Assembly: GCA_963781805.1 (NCBI GenBank)
Contig: CAWAHF010000004.1
Coordinates: 4,216,001-4,280,000, forward strand
DNA: 64,000 nucleotides
Source of the DNA: JAFGPL01 sp963781805
GTDB lineage: Bacteria > Bacteroidota > Bacteroidia > Bacteroidales > UBA10428
Reading direction: 5' to 3'
Shown here: positions 16,097 through 25,425 of the stretch, in pieces
Layout: every line of letters starts with the position of its first letter
Numbering within the stretch: the first letter of the stretch is position 1
The notes under the pieces: generated by a model
What the model was told of the DNA's origin: nothing
Database searches by the model: none
The model's input: only the letters and a program-made list of their open reading frames with translations
Position numbers and translations under genes: made by a program

Positions 16097-17659
16097 TTAA
16101 TTAAAGTTATAAGATTGAGATCCCCTGATGTTTTCATGCACTGGTATTTCAAATATTTGTAGCTGTTGTGATTGTAATTTATCAAGGTTGTTCTTCAATA
16201 TGTTTTTAATAATCCCATAGTTTACTCTGCTGCCGCATAAAGCTCTTTTGCAGGCTGCCTCAAAACGATCATTGCCATATATATCTGACAGTTTTTTTAA
16301 ACCTATACAAGCTTTATATGATTGTTCAACAAATTCTTTGGAAGCGAGTATTTTCTTAAATACTTCCTCTGAGTTGAAGCCTATTTTTGAAGCTATCGAT
16401 ATAAAATATTCAGCATTCCATCCCTGCATTTCTTTATACTTTAAATGTTTTTCAGGCATGTGTTCTGCAAGAGTTGTATATCCTTGACTAAAACTGTGTT
16501 TATGAGTTGCTATGCGCTGGAATCCAATATAGATTTCAACGGTCTGTTCATCATATATAATTTTTGTTTTCTGACCGATATATTTATGAGGAACGCTATA
16601 GTAATGTTTATTTTCACCCAAAAGCACATGGTAGTTTTTCTGGACCTTACCATAAGTTATATGCTTTATGGTAAAAGGTTCTGCCGGAAGCGGTTTTAAA
16701 AGAGACTTTTCATCACTGATAAATCTTTCATAACGGCTAATTGGTATTCTTTGGAATGATTTGTTGTTTAGTTCTTCATTAAGCCGTCTGATACGTTTAT
16801 TTAACTCATACAGGCTATGGAAGACTTCATTTCTTAAACGCGCATAAATCCTCAGGTAAGATATGTATACACTGTTTTCAACTGAAGGCTTGTCTTTTGG
16901 CTTACCGGGCCGTGTGGCTTCCAGATTTGTATCATAATGTACTGCCCATTGCATTGCCAGTTCCTGGAAGGTAAACTCATAACGCTCATTTTTTTGAATG
17001 AACTGTTTCATGTTATCGGAGAGCATATTGCGGGTTACACCCCCCAGGTATTCCAGGCATCTGCTCAATGCTGAAAACAAAAACTCTTTTTTGGCTGATT
17101 GTAATGCCTCGACATACATGTAGCCACTATATGGTAATACGCAGATTAAAACAGGACAAATGATAACTTCACCGGTTTCAATATCCACATAATGTAATGA
17201 TTTACCGGCAAAATCAAATTGTAAATAATCTCCTGGAAAATGATCAAAATGCATGGTAGCCTTCTTTTGATCAAGATACCTGGATAAATGCAAACAGAAT
17301 TGGGCATACCTGTACCCGTCAGGATATGCTTCCTGGTATTCTTCCCATAACAGTTGCCGTGTTACTCCGGGTCGATTTAGTTCTTTTTCAAAATATTCAA
17401 AATGATTTTCAAGTTCTCTTAAACGTTCATCCGGTTGATTTACATTATTTGGATTATAAGCAATAGCTGTTAATTCCTCATCGGTAAGCTTTAGCAACCG
17501 CTCATAGTTTTTTCCTGTACTCTTTAATTTTAATAAATAATTGTTCAGGGTTGTCCTGTGAATGTTGGTCATCCGGGCGATTCTATTCTTACTGATACCC
17601 TGTGACTTTAATTGAAGTATTCTTCTTATTACTACCATACTGATTAATTTGTTAGCCAT
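16097..17659 (-). CDS. istA: IstA-like DDE transposase of IS21
   Basis: 520 aa. An N-terminal helix-turn-helix (about residues 8-40, ILQLKSQGISKNRIARMTNI) is followed by the RNase-H-fold core with acidic residues in LQFDFAGK, MLSDNMKQF and KPSVENSV (DDE). The C-terminus has the Mu-type beta-barrel segment (KHYYSVPHKYIGQKTKIIYDEQTVEIY). It cuts and joins the IS ends. It is complete, so the element may be active. Confidence 0.95.
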   Translation of the reverse strand: MANKLISMVVIRRILQLKSQGISKNRIARMTNIHRTTLNNYLLKLKSTGKNYERLLKLTDEELTAIAYNPNNVNQPDERLRELENHFEYFEKELNRPGVTRQLLWEEYQEAYPDGYRYAQFCLHLSRYLDQKKATMHFDHFPGDYLQFDFAGKSLHYVDIETGEVIICPVLICVLPYSGYMYVEALQSAKKEFLFSALSRCLEYLGGVTRNMLSDNMKQFIQKNERYEFTFQELAMQWAVHYDTNLEATRPGKPKDKPSVENSVYISYLRIYARLRNEVFHSLYELNKRIRRLNEELNNKSFQRIPISRYERFISDEKSLLKPLPAEPFTIKHITYGKVQKNYHVLLGENKHYYSVPHKYIGQKTKIIYDEQTVEIYIGFQRIATHKHSFSQGYTTLAEHMPEKHLKYKEMQGWNAEYFISIASKIGFNSEEVFKKILASKEFVEQSYKACIGLKKLSDIYGNDRFEAACKRALCGSRVNYGIIKNILKNNLDKLQSQQLQIFEIPVHENIRGSQSYNFN

Positions 17660-17920
17660 TTACGATTCGTTTTTTAGGTGAACCGCAAAAGTCACAAATC
17701 AATCATGCTCTACATAAAAATCCGGATTTAAAAGTTGTACAATATATGCCAGAATGTCATCTCATGAAGCCGCTCCGCACCGCCATTTTTTTTATACTTT
17801 CTTCATTTTTATTGTACAATATACTCCAGAATGGGTTGTACACTATACCCCAGAATGAGTTGTACAATATACTCCAGAATATTCATCTCAGGAATGAAAA
17901 CTCTCCGGGAATAATAATCA

Positions 17921-18391
17921 TCAAACATTCCAATTATCTCTATTAAAAATATTCACTAAAATATTTGTTGCAATTCCTTTTGAATCAATCGGAATCAATG
18001 AAATATCATTAATCACTAAGGTATCATAGCTTAAATCCATTGTATCACCAAACGAGCGTAGCAACTTGCAATCAAATCGTGTTATATCTGAATCCAGATT
18101 ACATTTCTCAATCAGTCGACTTGTCATAGTTTTACAAAGCTTTGGTATATTTAAAATCAAGGCGTCTCCATTTTGAATCCAAGTGCCTTGATAATCAGCC
18201 TGTCCAATAATATCATTGAGGGCATAATAATAAACTGAATCCTTACAAATCGAAATGTAAGAATAATTAGGTGAGTACTTATTAAAATCCTTATTGTAAT
18301 ATAATCCAGTTATCCTATTTGAGCAACTCACGATCAAACAAGTTATTGCAATGATCGGAATCAAGTTTTTTATAATGTGTAGTGCTCTCAT
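17921..18391 (-). CDS. Hypothetical lipoprotein
   Basis: 156 aa with lipobox LIVSC (Cys23) after a hydrophobic helix. The mature part (ITGLYYNKDFNKYSPNYSY, then YQGTWIQNGDALILNIPK and LSYDTLVINDISLI) has the strand pattern of small beta-rich Bacteroidota lipoproteins that begin with a GxYY motif. The family is not named here. Its start codon lies six bases from attC-like site 4, leaving no room for its own promoter, so it probably depends on read-through from upstream cassettes. Its own attC-like site appears to have been lost to the IS21 insertion 38 bases downstream. Confidence 0.6.
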   Translation of the reverse strand: MRALHIIKNLIPIIAITCLIVSCSNRITGLYYNKDFNKYSPNYSYISICKDSVYYYALNDIIGQADYQGTWIQNGDALILNIPKLCKTMTSRLIEKCNLDSDITRFDCKLLRSFGDTMDLSYDTLVINDISLIPIDSKGIATNILVNIFNRDNWNV

Positions 18392-18396
18392 TTTAT

Positions 18397-18517
18397 GCCC
18401 TACGCTGAGTATAAGCGTAGGGCGGGATTTAAAGGCACTTAACTATCAACATACCAAGACGTTTATAATTTCTCAATTTCAGTACTTTGCCCACATTACG
18501 TTTATACATCGTTGTGG
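18397..18517 (+). repeat. attC-like site 4
   Basis: The 5' box reads TAC (18401-18403) and the 3' box GTT (18511-18513). Arms GAGTATAAGCGTAGGGCGGG and CCCACATTACGTTTATAC pair with G.T wobbles at the two conserved positions, two further mismatches and one extrahelical base. Site of the membrane protein at 18527-20224. Confidence 0.7.
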
Positions 18518-18526
18518 GTAGTAGGT

Positions 18527-20224
18527 TTATTCTCGAAATGAGAAGAGGACTTTGCCTGGATATCCATCGACAATCGTTTGCAATTCAGTATTTTTGATGT
18601 TTTTGATTTCATCCATATTAACAAATTCAAATTTTATGCCCTGCTTATCCAAACGTTCTTCAATTGATTTTTTAAACCATCTACAATGAACTTTTATCTC
18701 TCTGTTTGATTTCTTCAGCTCCGAAAGTTGCTGTTCCAATTTATTAGTTGACTTTATCTCCCAGCTTATATGAACATATGCAACAATAGCACTATTTATT
18801 AATATAATTAGGCCTGTTAAGTAGGTTAAGCTCTTTAATTTCTTTGACAATGGTTGAGTCCATGCAAATATTAGTGAAACGATAGGTAAGTACCATAGTT
18901 GCGGCGCGAATCTCGGTATCCAGAAGTGTTTATTTAAGAATATGGAAAAAAGAATGCCCGAACTTACCAAAAATAGAACTATTAAGTATCTCTTGTGCTT
19001 TAATGATATGATTATACTCAAGATTAGTGACAATAACAAAATACCACTAAAGTAAGGACCAAATCCTGATACACGAGCCTCATGAAATCTATATACCGAC
19101 CAGTCAGAAGGATTCGACATGAACGGATACATTAGTTCAGCATCCTTTTCATTGTTAAAAGGTGCATTCCCCGGTCTACTAAAAGTTGCAAAGAAAAATC
19201 TGTAGGCAGTGCTTTTACCAACCATATTTTTAGGTGTTTCATGCTTTTCATTCATGTCATTCTTTGCTTTCTCTTCAGCATTTTCTTCTATACCAGGATT
19301 TATAATAGGGTATAATGGATGCCCCCAATTAACTGTATTTGTAACATATGGATTATAGCCAAAAACCAAAACACCAAAGACGAAAGCGATGGCTTGTCCG
19401 ATTATTGCGTGCTTAATAAGGTATCTGTAATGAATTGCTAAGTATACCAGGATGAAGAATGAAGCTATCGCACAGAATATTAATCCGGTAAACTTAATAT
19501 TAATAAGGCATATTGCTGCACATGCAGCTAATGATATACTCATAATACTTTTGTCTTTGAACCACTTAATAAACGCTGCTACATAAATTATAAGGTAAGA
19601 TATAAGTAATTGGTCAACTAAGAAAGAGAATAACTCATTTATCATTACAGGATTTAGAACAATCAATGCACTTATTAAATGTGATTTTCTTGATGAAATT
19701 TGATATTCTCTTGCTGTGGAGTAAACCAAAAAATAAACAGCAAACATTACCACAATATTAATACCCTTAGATGCTTCAAAATTACCAAAAGTGCTAAATA
19801 TATTTGCGGATATATACCAAGGTCCTTTAGCAAAATGAAGGACAGAGGTTTCTAAACAACCTTTAAACTCAAAATCAGGTTGATAAAATGGGTTCCAACC
19901 TTCTTGAAGAAAGTGTATGCTGGCATGATGATACCACAAACCATCCCAGGAAAAGTCGTAAAATGCAGATGCAGTCAGTAATGAAAAACTGAATACAAGA
20001 CAACAAATACCAATTGAAATAGCAAAATTGGTTGTGTCTATGTTTTTTTTATTTAGAAAAAAGAAAAACCCAATAGCGGTTAGAAATCCTATTGGGAAAA
20101 GTAATCCACGAATATTAATATTTAAAGTAAAGCTTATTATAGAGAATAAATGATTGAAAATAATTATAAGCAATATCAAAGCTCCACTTCCAAAAAAAAT
20201 CTTAGTAAAATTTACATTCTTCAT
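18527..20224 (-). CDS. Multi-pass membrane protein, GT-C glycosyltransferase-like (paralogue 1)
   Basis: 565 aa with about 11 predicted membrane helices. After the second or third helix, a periplasmic loop reads FSWDGLWYHHASIHFLQEGW, with an acidic residue in the first large loop as in GT-C-fold enzymes that use lipid-linked sugars. A soluble C-terminal tail (about 90 aa) ends VDGYPGKVLF. It is clearly homologous to the neighbour at 20428-22140 (shared DGxWYHH, HETPKNMxGKxTxxRFF, SDWxVYRFH, HFW..RF.PQLW). Transfer of sugars to a surface polymer is plausible but not shown. Its stop codon is ten bases from attC-like site 4. Confidence 0.65.
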   Translation of the reverse strand: MKNVNFTKIFFGSGALILLIIIFNHLFSIISFTLNINIRGLLFPIGFLTAIGFFFFLNKKNIDTTNFAISIGICCLVFSFSLLTASAFYDFSWDGLWYHHASIHFLQEGWNPFYQPDFEFKGCLETSVLHFAKGPWYISANIFSTFGNFEASKGINIVVMFAVYFLVYSTAREYQISSRKSHLISALIVLNPVMINELFSFLVDQLLISYLIIYVAAFIKWFKDKSIMSISLAACAAICLINIKFTGLIFCAIASFFILVYLAIHYRYLIKHAIIGQAIAFVFGVLVFGYNPYVTNTVNWGHPLYPIINPGIEENAEEKAKNDMNEKHETPKNMVGKSTAYRFFFATFSRPGNAPFNNEKDAELMYPFMSNPSDWSVYRFHEARVSGFGPYFSGILLLSLILSIIISLKHKRYLIVLFLVSSGILFSIFLNKHFWIPRFAPQLWYLPIVSLIFAWTQPLSKKLKSLTYLTGLIILINSAIVAYVHISWEIKSTNKLEQQLSELKKSNREIKVHCRWFKKSIEERLDKQGIKFEFVNMDEIKNIKNTELQTIVDGYPGKVLFSFRE

Positions 20225-20257
20225 ATGAAATATATTGTTATGATTATTAAAAGTTTA

Positions 20258-20409
20258 TAGTAGCGTACTGCAATATCGCATCAGCGAGGTTTTTGGAACG
20301 TGTTTTTGTCCACCGTTGAAAATGCCGAAACGGAGACTGAATGACGGATGCACAACAGACCGCCCCGCTGCACTATAAGTAGTTACAATGCGTTCGGCTG
20401 TGTTACATG
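20258..20409 (+). repeat. Degenerate attC-like palindrome 5
   Basis: Only a weak pairing is visible (ATATCGCATCAGCGAGG against CCCCGCTGCACTATAA), with GTT at 20402-20404 but no matching AAC box. The position, at the 3' end of the gene at 20428, is as expected for a site. Low confidence. Confidence 0.3.
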
Positions 20410-20427
20410 CCATTTAATCTTTCTTTT

Positions 20428-22140
20428 TTATCTTATGTTTTCATTATTATCAAATATCCTATATCTATTAGCACCCGGATATCCTTCTACAACAGTTTTT
20501 AATTCAATGAATTTAGTTTCATCTCTATTTTTCATCTCTTTTCTTGTTATTTCTTTATATTTAATGCCCCAATCATCTAATTTTCGATTCATTGATTTAT
20601 TGAACCAATACATACAAATTTCAATTGTTTTGTCCTGATTCTTAATATCCTTCAATTGATGTCGCAGGATATTCGTTGATTGATGCACCCAGCTCAAATG
20701 GATAGATAGAACAATCAGTCCATTTACAATTATTAAGCTTATAAGATTCCAGTTAAATATTTGCCTGAGTTTGTTTGAAGATGTCAAAAATGATGCTAGG
20801 ATTAAACTGATAGGAAATAACCATAATTGAGGGCCAAATCTTGCCCACCAAAAATGCCTGCTTATAAATAGTGAAGTAAATATCGCTAATAACGGTATTA
20901 ACAAATGCCATCGTTTATTACCTAAAACAACACACAAGAATATTAAATACCCAAAAGACAATACCAAAACACCACCAAAGAAAGGTCCAAATGCAGCTAT
21001 CCTTAAATCATGAAAGCGATATACATCCCAATCCGATACTTTTGATGAAAAGGGTAAAATTAATTCCGCATTTTTCTGATTATTATAAGGGGCATTACTG
21101 GGCCTACTAAAATTCGCATAGAAAAACCGAACAAGAGTAGGTTTTCCCATCATGTTTTTAGGAGTTTCATGTATCTCATTGCCATCTTTTCCATCTGAAA
21201 TGTGGCTCGGATATTTTGCTGTCCCCATAATTGGGTAAAATGGATGCCCCCTATAAATTAAATTTGTTATATAGGGATTAAACCCAAAAATACCAACCCC
21301 CATTATTATTATGAAAGCATGAACAGCTATATACTTTAATATAAATTTTGGTTTATATATTGAAAAATAAACAAAGCCGAAAAATGCAAAAACAATTAAG
21401 AAAACTAATCCTGTAAATTTAGTGTTTATGAGGAAAATACTTGACATTATTCCCAGCAAGAGAGGCACCTTATCATAGGTACGCAACCATGAAAACATTG
21501 CCACAATATATATCACAAGGCTTAAATATAAGTTGTTGTCATTTTGAAATGTGGTGATTTCACTCCAAACAACAGGATGCAATATTACTAAACATGCCAG
21601 TGCCAATGACTTAATTTTAGAAACTTTATAATCAAGCAATGTTGCATAGGCCATTAATGAAGCAATAGCCATCATTATAATATTCAAGCATTTTCCTGTA
21701 CCAAAAACACCTAATGTGCTATAGACAGAAGCTGAAAAATACCATGTCCCTTTTGGGAAATGCAAAATGGATTTATGCGCTTCATCTAAAGGATTAGTAA
21801 ATGCATTCCAACCGCTTTCAAGTTTGTAAATAGCTGGATGGTGATACCATTGTCCATCAAAAGTAAAATCGTAATATAGAATTGAAAATAGTAACGAAAA
21901 AATAACCAGGATAGAACTATAAATTGTAGGTAAATATACTTTTATTCTCTTAAAACCATCCTTTTTGCCAAAATGAATACTCAAAAATGAAGAAATTAAG
22001 AACGACATAGGAAAAATAAAGGGTAAAATCGTTGCGTTAGTCAGAAACGATATAATTACTAAGAAATGAACAATAAAAACAAAACTCATTAATAAGAAGG
22101 CTGTATTCCAGTAGATACGATTTTTTTTAATCTCTCCCAT
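20428..22140 (-). CDS. Multi-pass membrane protein, GT-C glycosyltransferase-like (paralogue 2)
   Basis: 570 aa with about 11 predicted membrane helices. The first large periplasmic loop reads FTFDGQWYHHPAIYKLESGW; the aligned motif in paralogue 1 is SWDGLWYHHASIH. Other shared blocks are GHPFYPIMGTAKYPSH (cf. GHPLYPIINPG), HETPKNMMGKPTLVRFFYANFSRPSNAPYNN, and a C-terminal TVVEGYPGANRYR. The two genes are adjacent, in the same orientation, and separated by a cassette boundary. They look like related cassettes acquired side by side or an old duplication. A lipid-linked sugar transferase is possible; no substrate can be named. Confidence 0.65.
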   Translation of the reverse strand: MGEIKKNRIYWNTAFLLMSFVFIVHFLVIISFLTNATILPFIFPMSFLISSFLSIHFGKKDGFKRIKVYLPTIYSSILVIFSLLFSILYYDFTFDGQWYHHPAIYKLESGWNAFTNPLDEAHKSILHFPKGTWYFSASVYSTLGVFGTGKCLNIIMMAIASLMAYATLLDYKVSKIKSLALACLVILHPVVWSEITTFQNDNNLYLSLVIYIVAMFSWLRTYDKVPLLLGIMSSIFLINTKFTGLVFLIVFAFFGFVYFSIYKPKFILKYIAVHAFIIIMGVGIFGFNPYITNLIYRGHPFYPIMGTAKYPSHISDGKDGNEIHETPKNMMGKPTLVRFFYANFSRPSNAPYNNQKNAELILPFSSKVSDWDVYRFHDLRIAAFGPFFGGVLVLSFGYLIFLCVVLGNKRWHLLIPLLAIFTSLFISRHFWWARFGPQLWLFPISLILASFLTSSNKLRQIFNWNLISLIIVNGLIVLSIHLSWVHQSTNILRHQLKDIKNQDKTIEICMYWFNKSMNRKLDDWGIKYKEITRKEMKNRDETKFIELKTVVEGYPGANRYRIFDNNENIR

Positions 22141-22268
22141 ATTTTTTTTCTGAATTAATTAATATTAAAAAATAATATGTATTTATCCATTGGTCAGTAA
22201 TATTCCCGTTATTTTATTTATCAAGGTCTTAAGCTGACGCGAAACGTTTGACAATATATTACCACACG

Positions 22269-23423
22269 TTAATTATTTGTTTCATTTAATATTTTCTCTA
22301 TCTCATGTCTTAAGTCCTCACCTCTAAGATTAATTGCCAGAACCTTACCATCTGCAATTAAATAATTTGTTGGTAAGGCTTTTACATTATATAAATCTCT
22401 ATAAATTTCCATATTTGCATCCCAAAGTGATACCCATGTCATTTTATCTTTTATCATTGCATCTATTAGTCTTTTCTTTGATTGGTCTGTACTTATAGAA
22501 ACAATCTCAAATCCTTTATCTTTAAAATCATTATATAGTTGTTCATAGTTTTTATGTTCTTTTCTACAAGGACCACAACCTGAACCCCAAAAATCCAATA
22601 AGATTATTTTACTTTTTATCGATGAGAATTTAATCTCCGTGCCTGATGTATCGCTTAAAGAAAAATTATAGGGGTAATCTCCTATACCCAATATTGGGTA
22701 GTTAATAGGTTCATTCTGTTTATTTAAAAATGAATTAATTTGATTACCATAAACATTTGATTTCAATTCAGGATTGAGGCTTTTATAAAACCCCTGTAAC
22801 TTTTGTACATCAATTTTATCAGGCAGAAATGTAATATAAAAAACCAATTCAGGGGCGGTACAATAATAATTTGGATTGTTATATACGAAATCATCCCATT
22901 TTTTTTGTAATTCTAATTCACAGGCTTTAAACCTTTTTCTCATTTCCGATTTTATTTCCTCTGGAATATTCGGATTCATTTTAACCGAATCAGAAATTGC
23001 TTTTCTCTCATTTTCAATCCTGGCAATTTTTGAGATATATTCATAATATTCTTTTTGTATTGTTGAGCCTGCAATATTTGATTGGAATACCTGACCTTTT
23101 TCTCCAATTAAATCCATTGATTTATTTTCAGCCCAAAATGTTAAGTTTTCATATTCGTCTATTTTATAAAGGTTTTGAGGTCGGACCCTTAGAGAAAATT
23201 TGGTTGGTTTTTCAAGTTTTCTGGAAAAATCAAACTTCTCATCTTTTAGGATAATTACAGTTTCATCATCCATATCAATGTTCATGTTGTCAAGACGTGG
23301 ATTAATAATAATTTTTGTACCATTATCGAACCCCGTTAATGTTCCCTTTAACGTGAAAATCTGGGAATTGACATTTTGAGTAAAAAAAAGGACTGTAATC
23401 AATAAAAATTTAAAATGTTTCAT
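22269..23423 (-). CDS. TlpA-like thiol-disulfide oxidoreductase with N-terminal DUF4369-like domain
   Basis: 384 aa with a signal peptide (about 20 aa). Residues about 25-130 match the DUF4369-type domain common in Bacteroidota (FTLKGTLTGFDNGTKIII), followed by a helical linker. Residues about 240-380 form the AhpC/TSA-thioredoxin domain with active site GSGCGPCRKEH, then ISTDQ and the cis-Pro region KALPTNYLI. It reduces or isomerises disulfides in the periplasm. It is 32 bases downstream of a GH31 glycosidase on the same strand and is probably co-transcribed. Confidence 0.9.
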   Translation of the reverse strand: MKHFKFLLITVLFFTQNVNSQIFTLKGTLTGFDNGTKIIINPRLDNMNIDMDDETVIILKDEKFDFSRKLEKPTKFSLRVRPQNLYKIDEYENLTFWAENKSMDLIGEKGQVFQSNIAGSTIQKEYYEYISKIARIENERKAISDSVKMNPNIPEEIKSEMRKRFKACELELQKKWDDFVYNNPNYYCTAPELVFYITFLPDKIDVQKLQGFYKSLNPELKSNVYGNQINSFLNKQNEPINYPILGIGDYPYNFSLSDTSGTEIKFSSIKSKIILLDFWGSGCGPCRKEHKNYEQLYNDFKDKGFEIVSISTDQSKKRLIDAMIKDKMTWVSLWDANMEIYRDLYNVKALPTNYLIADGKVLAINLRGEDLRHEIEKILNETNN

Positions 23424-23455
23424 GTATCTATTTTTTAATGTGTGTTATAGCGCGT

Positions 23456-25087
23456 TTATTTTATGCCATATCCATTTAAATCATTTATTTGTATTGCAAA
23501 CGATGAGCCTGTTTTCTCAATTTCAACCATCGATTCTTCCGCTTGGTAGGCCCACTTATCGGACCCTTTTACCGTTTTGGGTTGCTTAAAACAAACAACT
23601 TTGAATATAAAATGCCTTTGTATATCAGATTTTACAGTTAGGTTTCCTGATTTTTCGTTTATAGCAACCTTAATATCCTCGTATTCCGTTCCTTTACCAA
23701 TGGGCATGTGATAAAGATACGCTGAATTTTGGTCGGGATATATCTCGAAGCATACCGTTAGCGTATCCTTTTGGTCAACAGGGATAATGGCCCCGGATTT
23801 AATAAATATAGGATATTTTGCCAATGGGTAATACTTCACTATACTATCCGAGGGATTGTAAACCTGATTCATATCCCAATAGTCTATCCATCTGTTTTTT
23901 CCCGGAAATTTTACACCAATACTATCGGATGCAGTTGTGATGGCCCGGACAAAAATACTTTCGCCAAGCAAATGGCTTTTATGGTTAAGCGAGGGATTTC
24001 GAATTATTGACTTTTTCCCGAAATGACCATCTACCGAAGTACTGAAAAGATAGGGTGCAATCCTTAAATGCAGGTTAACGTATTTTCTGTAAATATCAAC
24101 TGTTTCCTCATCATGGTTCCACGGAAGGTGGTGGTCCAGCGCCCCGTAGCCCCCCCCATTTACCATAACAGGCACAACACTGGCCAGTTGAGTATAACGG
24201 ATCAGCTCTTTTTTTGAAGAGGGACTTCCACTATATCCTCCTATTTCGCAAGCAGGAGCTATATAATCTGCTTCGGCCGAATTATATAAACTCAATAATT
24301 GTTCTGCCATACCTTTAAAGTCTCCTTTAAAATCTCCTGACCATTGAGCGTCTGAATTTTGTACAGGTGGTAAATTGATGGTTCCTTTTCTTGTTCCACT
24401 ATTTACCTGGCCATAGGTATAAATAATTGATTCAGGATTTTTTGATTTAGTATATTCAAATATGTCCATATAATATAAATACCTGAATTCTTGTTGTGTC
24501 AAATACCCTTTTGAAGTTAAAACGCTGTCTTCTAAAAAAATAGCACTGGCATCAACTTTCCATCCATCAATGCCCATATCCAATACTTTATCTACTTGTT
24601 CGTGCCACCAATCAACAGCCTCGGGATTTGTAAAATCAATATGTACACCATGTCCTTTCATCCATTTGATGATTTCCCCTTCAGATGTACAGTAGTTATT
24701 TTCAACTACAAAATCGAAAGTTGGACATTTGTTATTAATAACTTCTTTTGAAGTTGAATTTACCATTGCCGTGTACCAAAGAAGTACTTTTATGTTTTTT
24801 TCATGCATGTTTTTAATTAAACCCCTGTAATTTGGATATCTTAACGAATCCCATTCAAAGTTATTATAAGCGGTAGACCATGGACTATCGAATATCACAA
24901 CATTAACCGGGATATCACGGTCCATAAATCCATTCACAAGATAGTTAACCGATGCTGTGGTACGAATGTGATCTTCCCAAATCCAGTGACCAAATGCAGA
25001 AAAAGGAACAATGGGTGGCTTGCCAGATTCTTGAGAATTTACATGAATTGAAAGGATTAAAAATAAGAAAGTAAGTGTTGTTTTCAT
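23456..25087 (-). CDS. GH31-family alpha-glycosidase (exported)
   Basis: 543 aa from the ATG at 25087, which begins with a signal peptide (MKTTLTFLFLILSIHVNSQ); an in-frame ATG at 25120 would only add a hydrophilic leader. The TIM barrel shows GH31 landmarks: FDSPWSTAYNNFEWDSLRYPN, the nucleophile region GIDGWKVDASA, the acid/base region AQWSGDFKGDF, and MVNGGGYGALDHHLPWNHDEE. It lacks the long N-terminal galactose-mutarotase-like domain of classical alpha-xylosidases, so it belongs to the shorter branch. It hydrolyses alpha-linked sugars outside the cytoplasm; the exact substrate is open. Confidence 0.85.
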   Translation of the reverse strand: MKTTLTFLFLILSIHVNSQESGKPPIVPFSAFGHWIWEDHIRTTASVNYLVNGFMDRDIPVNVVIFDSPWSTAYNNFEWDSLRYPNYRGLIKNMHEKNIKVLLWYTAMVNSTSKEVINNKCPTFDFVVENNYCTSEGEIIKWMKGHGVHIDFTNPEAVDWWHEQVDKVLDMGIDGWKVDASAIFLEDSVLTSKGYLTQQEFRYLYYMDIFEYTKSKNPESIIYTYGQVNSGTRKGTINLPPVQNSDAQWSGDFKGDFKGMAEQLLSLYNSAEADYIAPACEIGGYSGSPSSKKELIRYTQLASVVPVMVNGGGYGALDHHLPWNHDEETVDIYRKYVNLHLRIAPYLFSTSVDGHFGKKSIIRNPSLNHKSHLLGESIFVRAITTASDSIGVKFPGKNRWIDYWDMNQVYNPSDSIVKYYPLAKYPIFIKSGAIIPVDQKDTLTVCFEIYPDQNSAYLYHMPIGKGTEYEDIKVAINEKSGNLTVKSDIQRHFIFKVVCFKQPKTVKGSDKWAYQAEESMVEIEKTGSSFAIQINDLNGYGIK

Positions 25088-25120
25088 CTTTTTGTTATTT
25101 ATTAAAATTTTGTTTGTCAA

Positions 25121-25310
25121 AATTCTGACTAACGGTAAAATTAATCAAATTTATAGTCAATCCTTTTATTCATAATGCTTCCCCGTCAATCAAGTTGCTT
25201 AAAAAGCTGAAAAAAGTTGCAAATTTTATCGTTAGCAACAGAATTTAATAAGAACTGTATGAATAGATAATTTAGTCTCAAATCTATTCGGGAGGTTCTT
25301 ATGTGGGGAA
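25121..25310. other. Spacer with a hairpin next to attC-like site 6
   Basis: The region upstream of the GH31 gene. An inverted repeat pairs ATAAGAACTGTATGAATAGAT (written as arms ATAAGAAC and GAATAGAT, 25251-25270) with ATCTATTC and GTTCTTAT (25283-25301). No gene. Confidence 0.5.
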
Positions 25311-25379
25311 TGCGCTATAACGGTGGCGGTATGAAACATTTGGGAGAGCGGAATGCGTTCGTATCCACCGTTAGCGCAA
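25311..25379 (+). repeat. Compact attC-like site 6
   Basis: Only 69 bases. GCGCTATAACGGTGG pairs with CCACCGTTAGCGC, with the AAC (25319-25321) and GTT (25370-25372) boxes inside the stem, followed by GGTATGAAAC like the other sites. The variable loop is almost absent. Site of the PorT-amidase-PAP2 cassette. Confidence 0.75.
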
Positions 25380-25425
25380 GTTATATACAAGTAACATTTA
25401 ACCAACTCCATTTTCATAAACATTT

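Larger units (their letters stand above)
15297..17883 (-). mobile_element. IS21-family insertion sequence
   Basis: It carries istA and istB and is bounded by inverted copies of TTCTGGAGTATATTGTACAAC: one at the left end (about 15299-15319), and at the right end a series of related copies at 17732, 17811, 17835 and 17859. Multiple terminal repeats are characteristic of IS21 and are transposase binding sites. No target duplication could be made out, which fits a deletion next to the element. Confidence 0.8.

Noticed and set aside
22195..22268. GCGAAACGTTTGACAATAT ... ACACGTTAATT as another attC-like site
   Set aside because: It has short AACG/CGTT motifs but no long paired arms, so GH31, TlpA-like and membrane paralogue 2 were left without an internal site.
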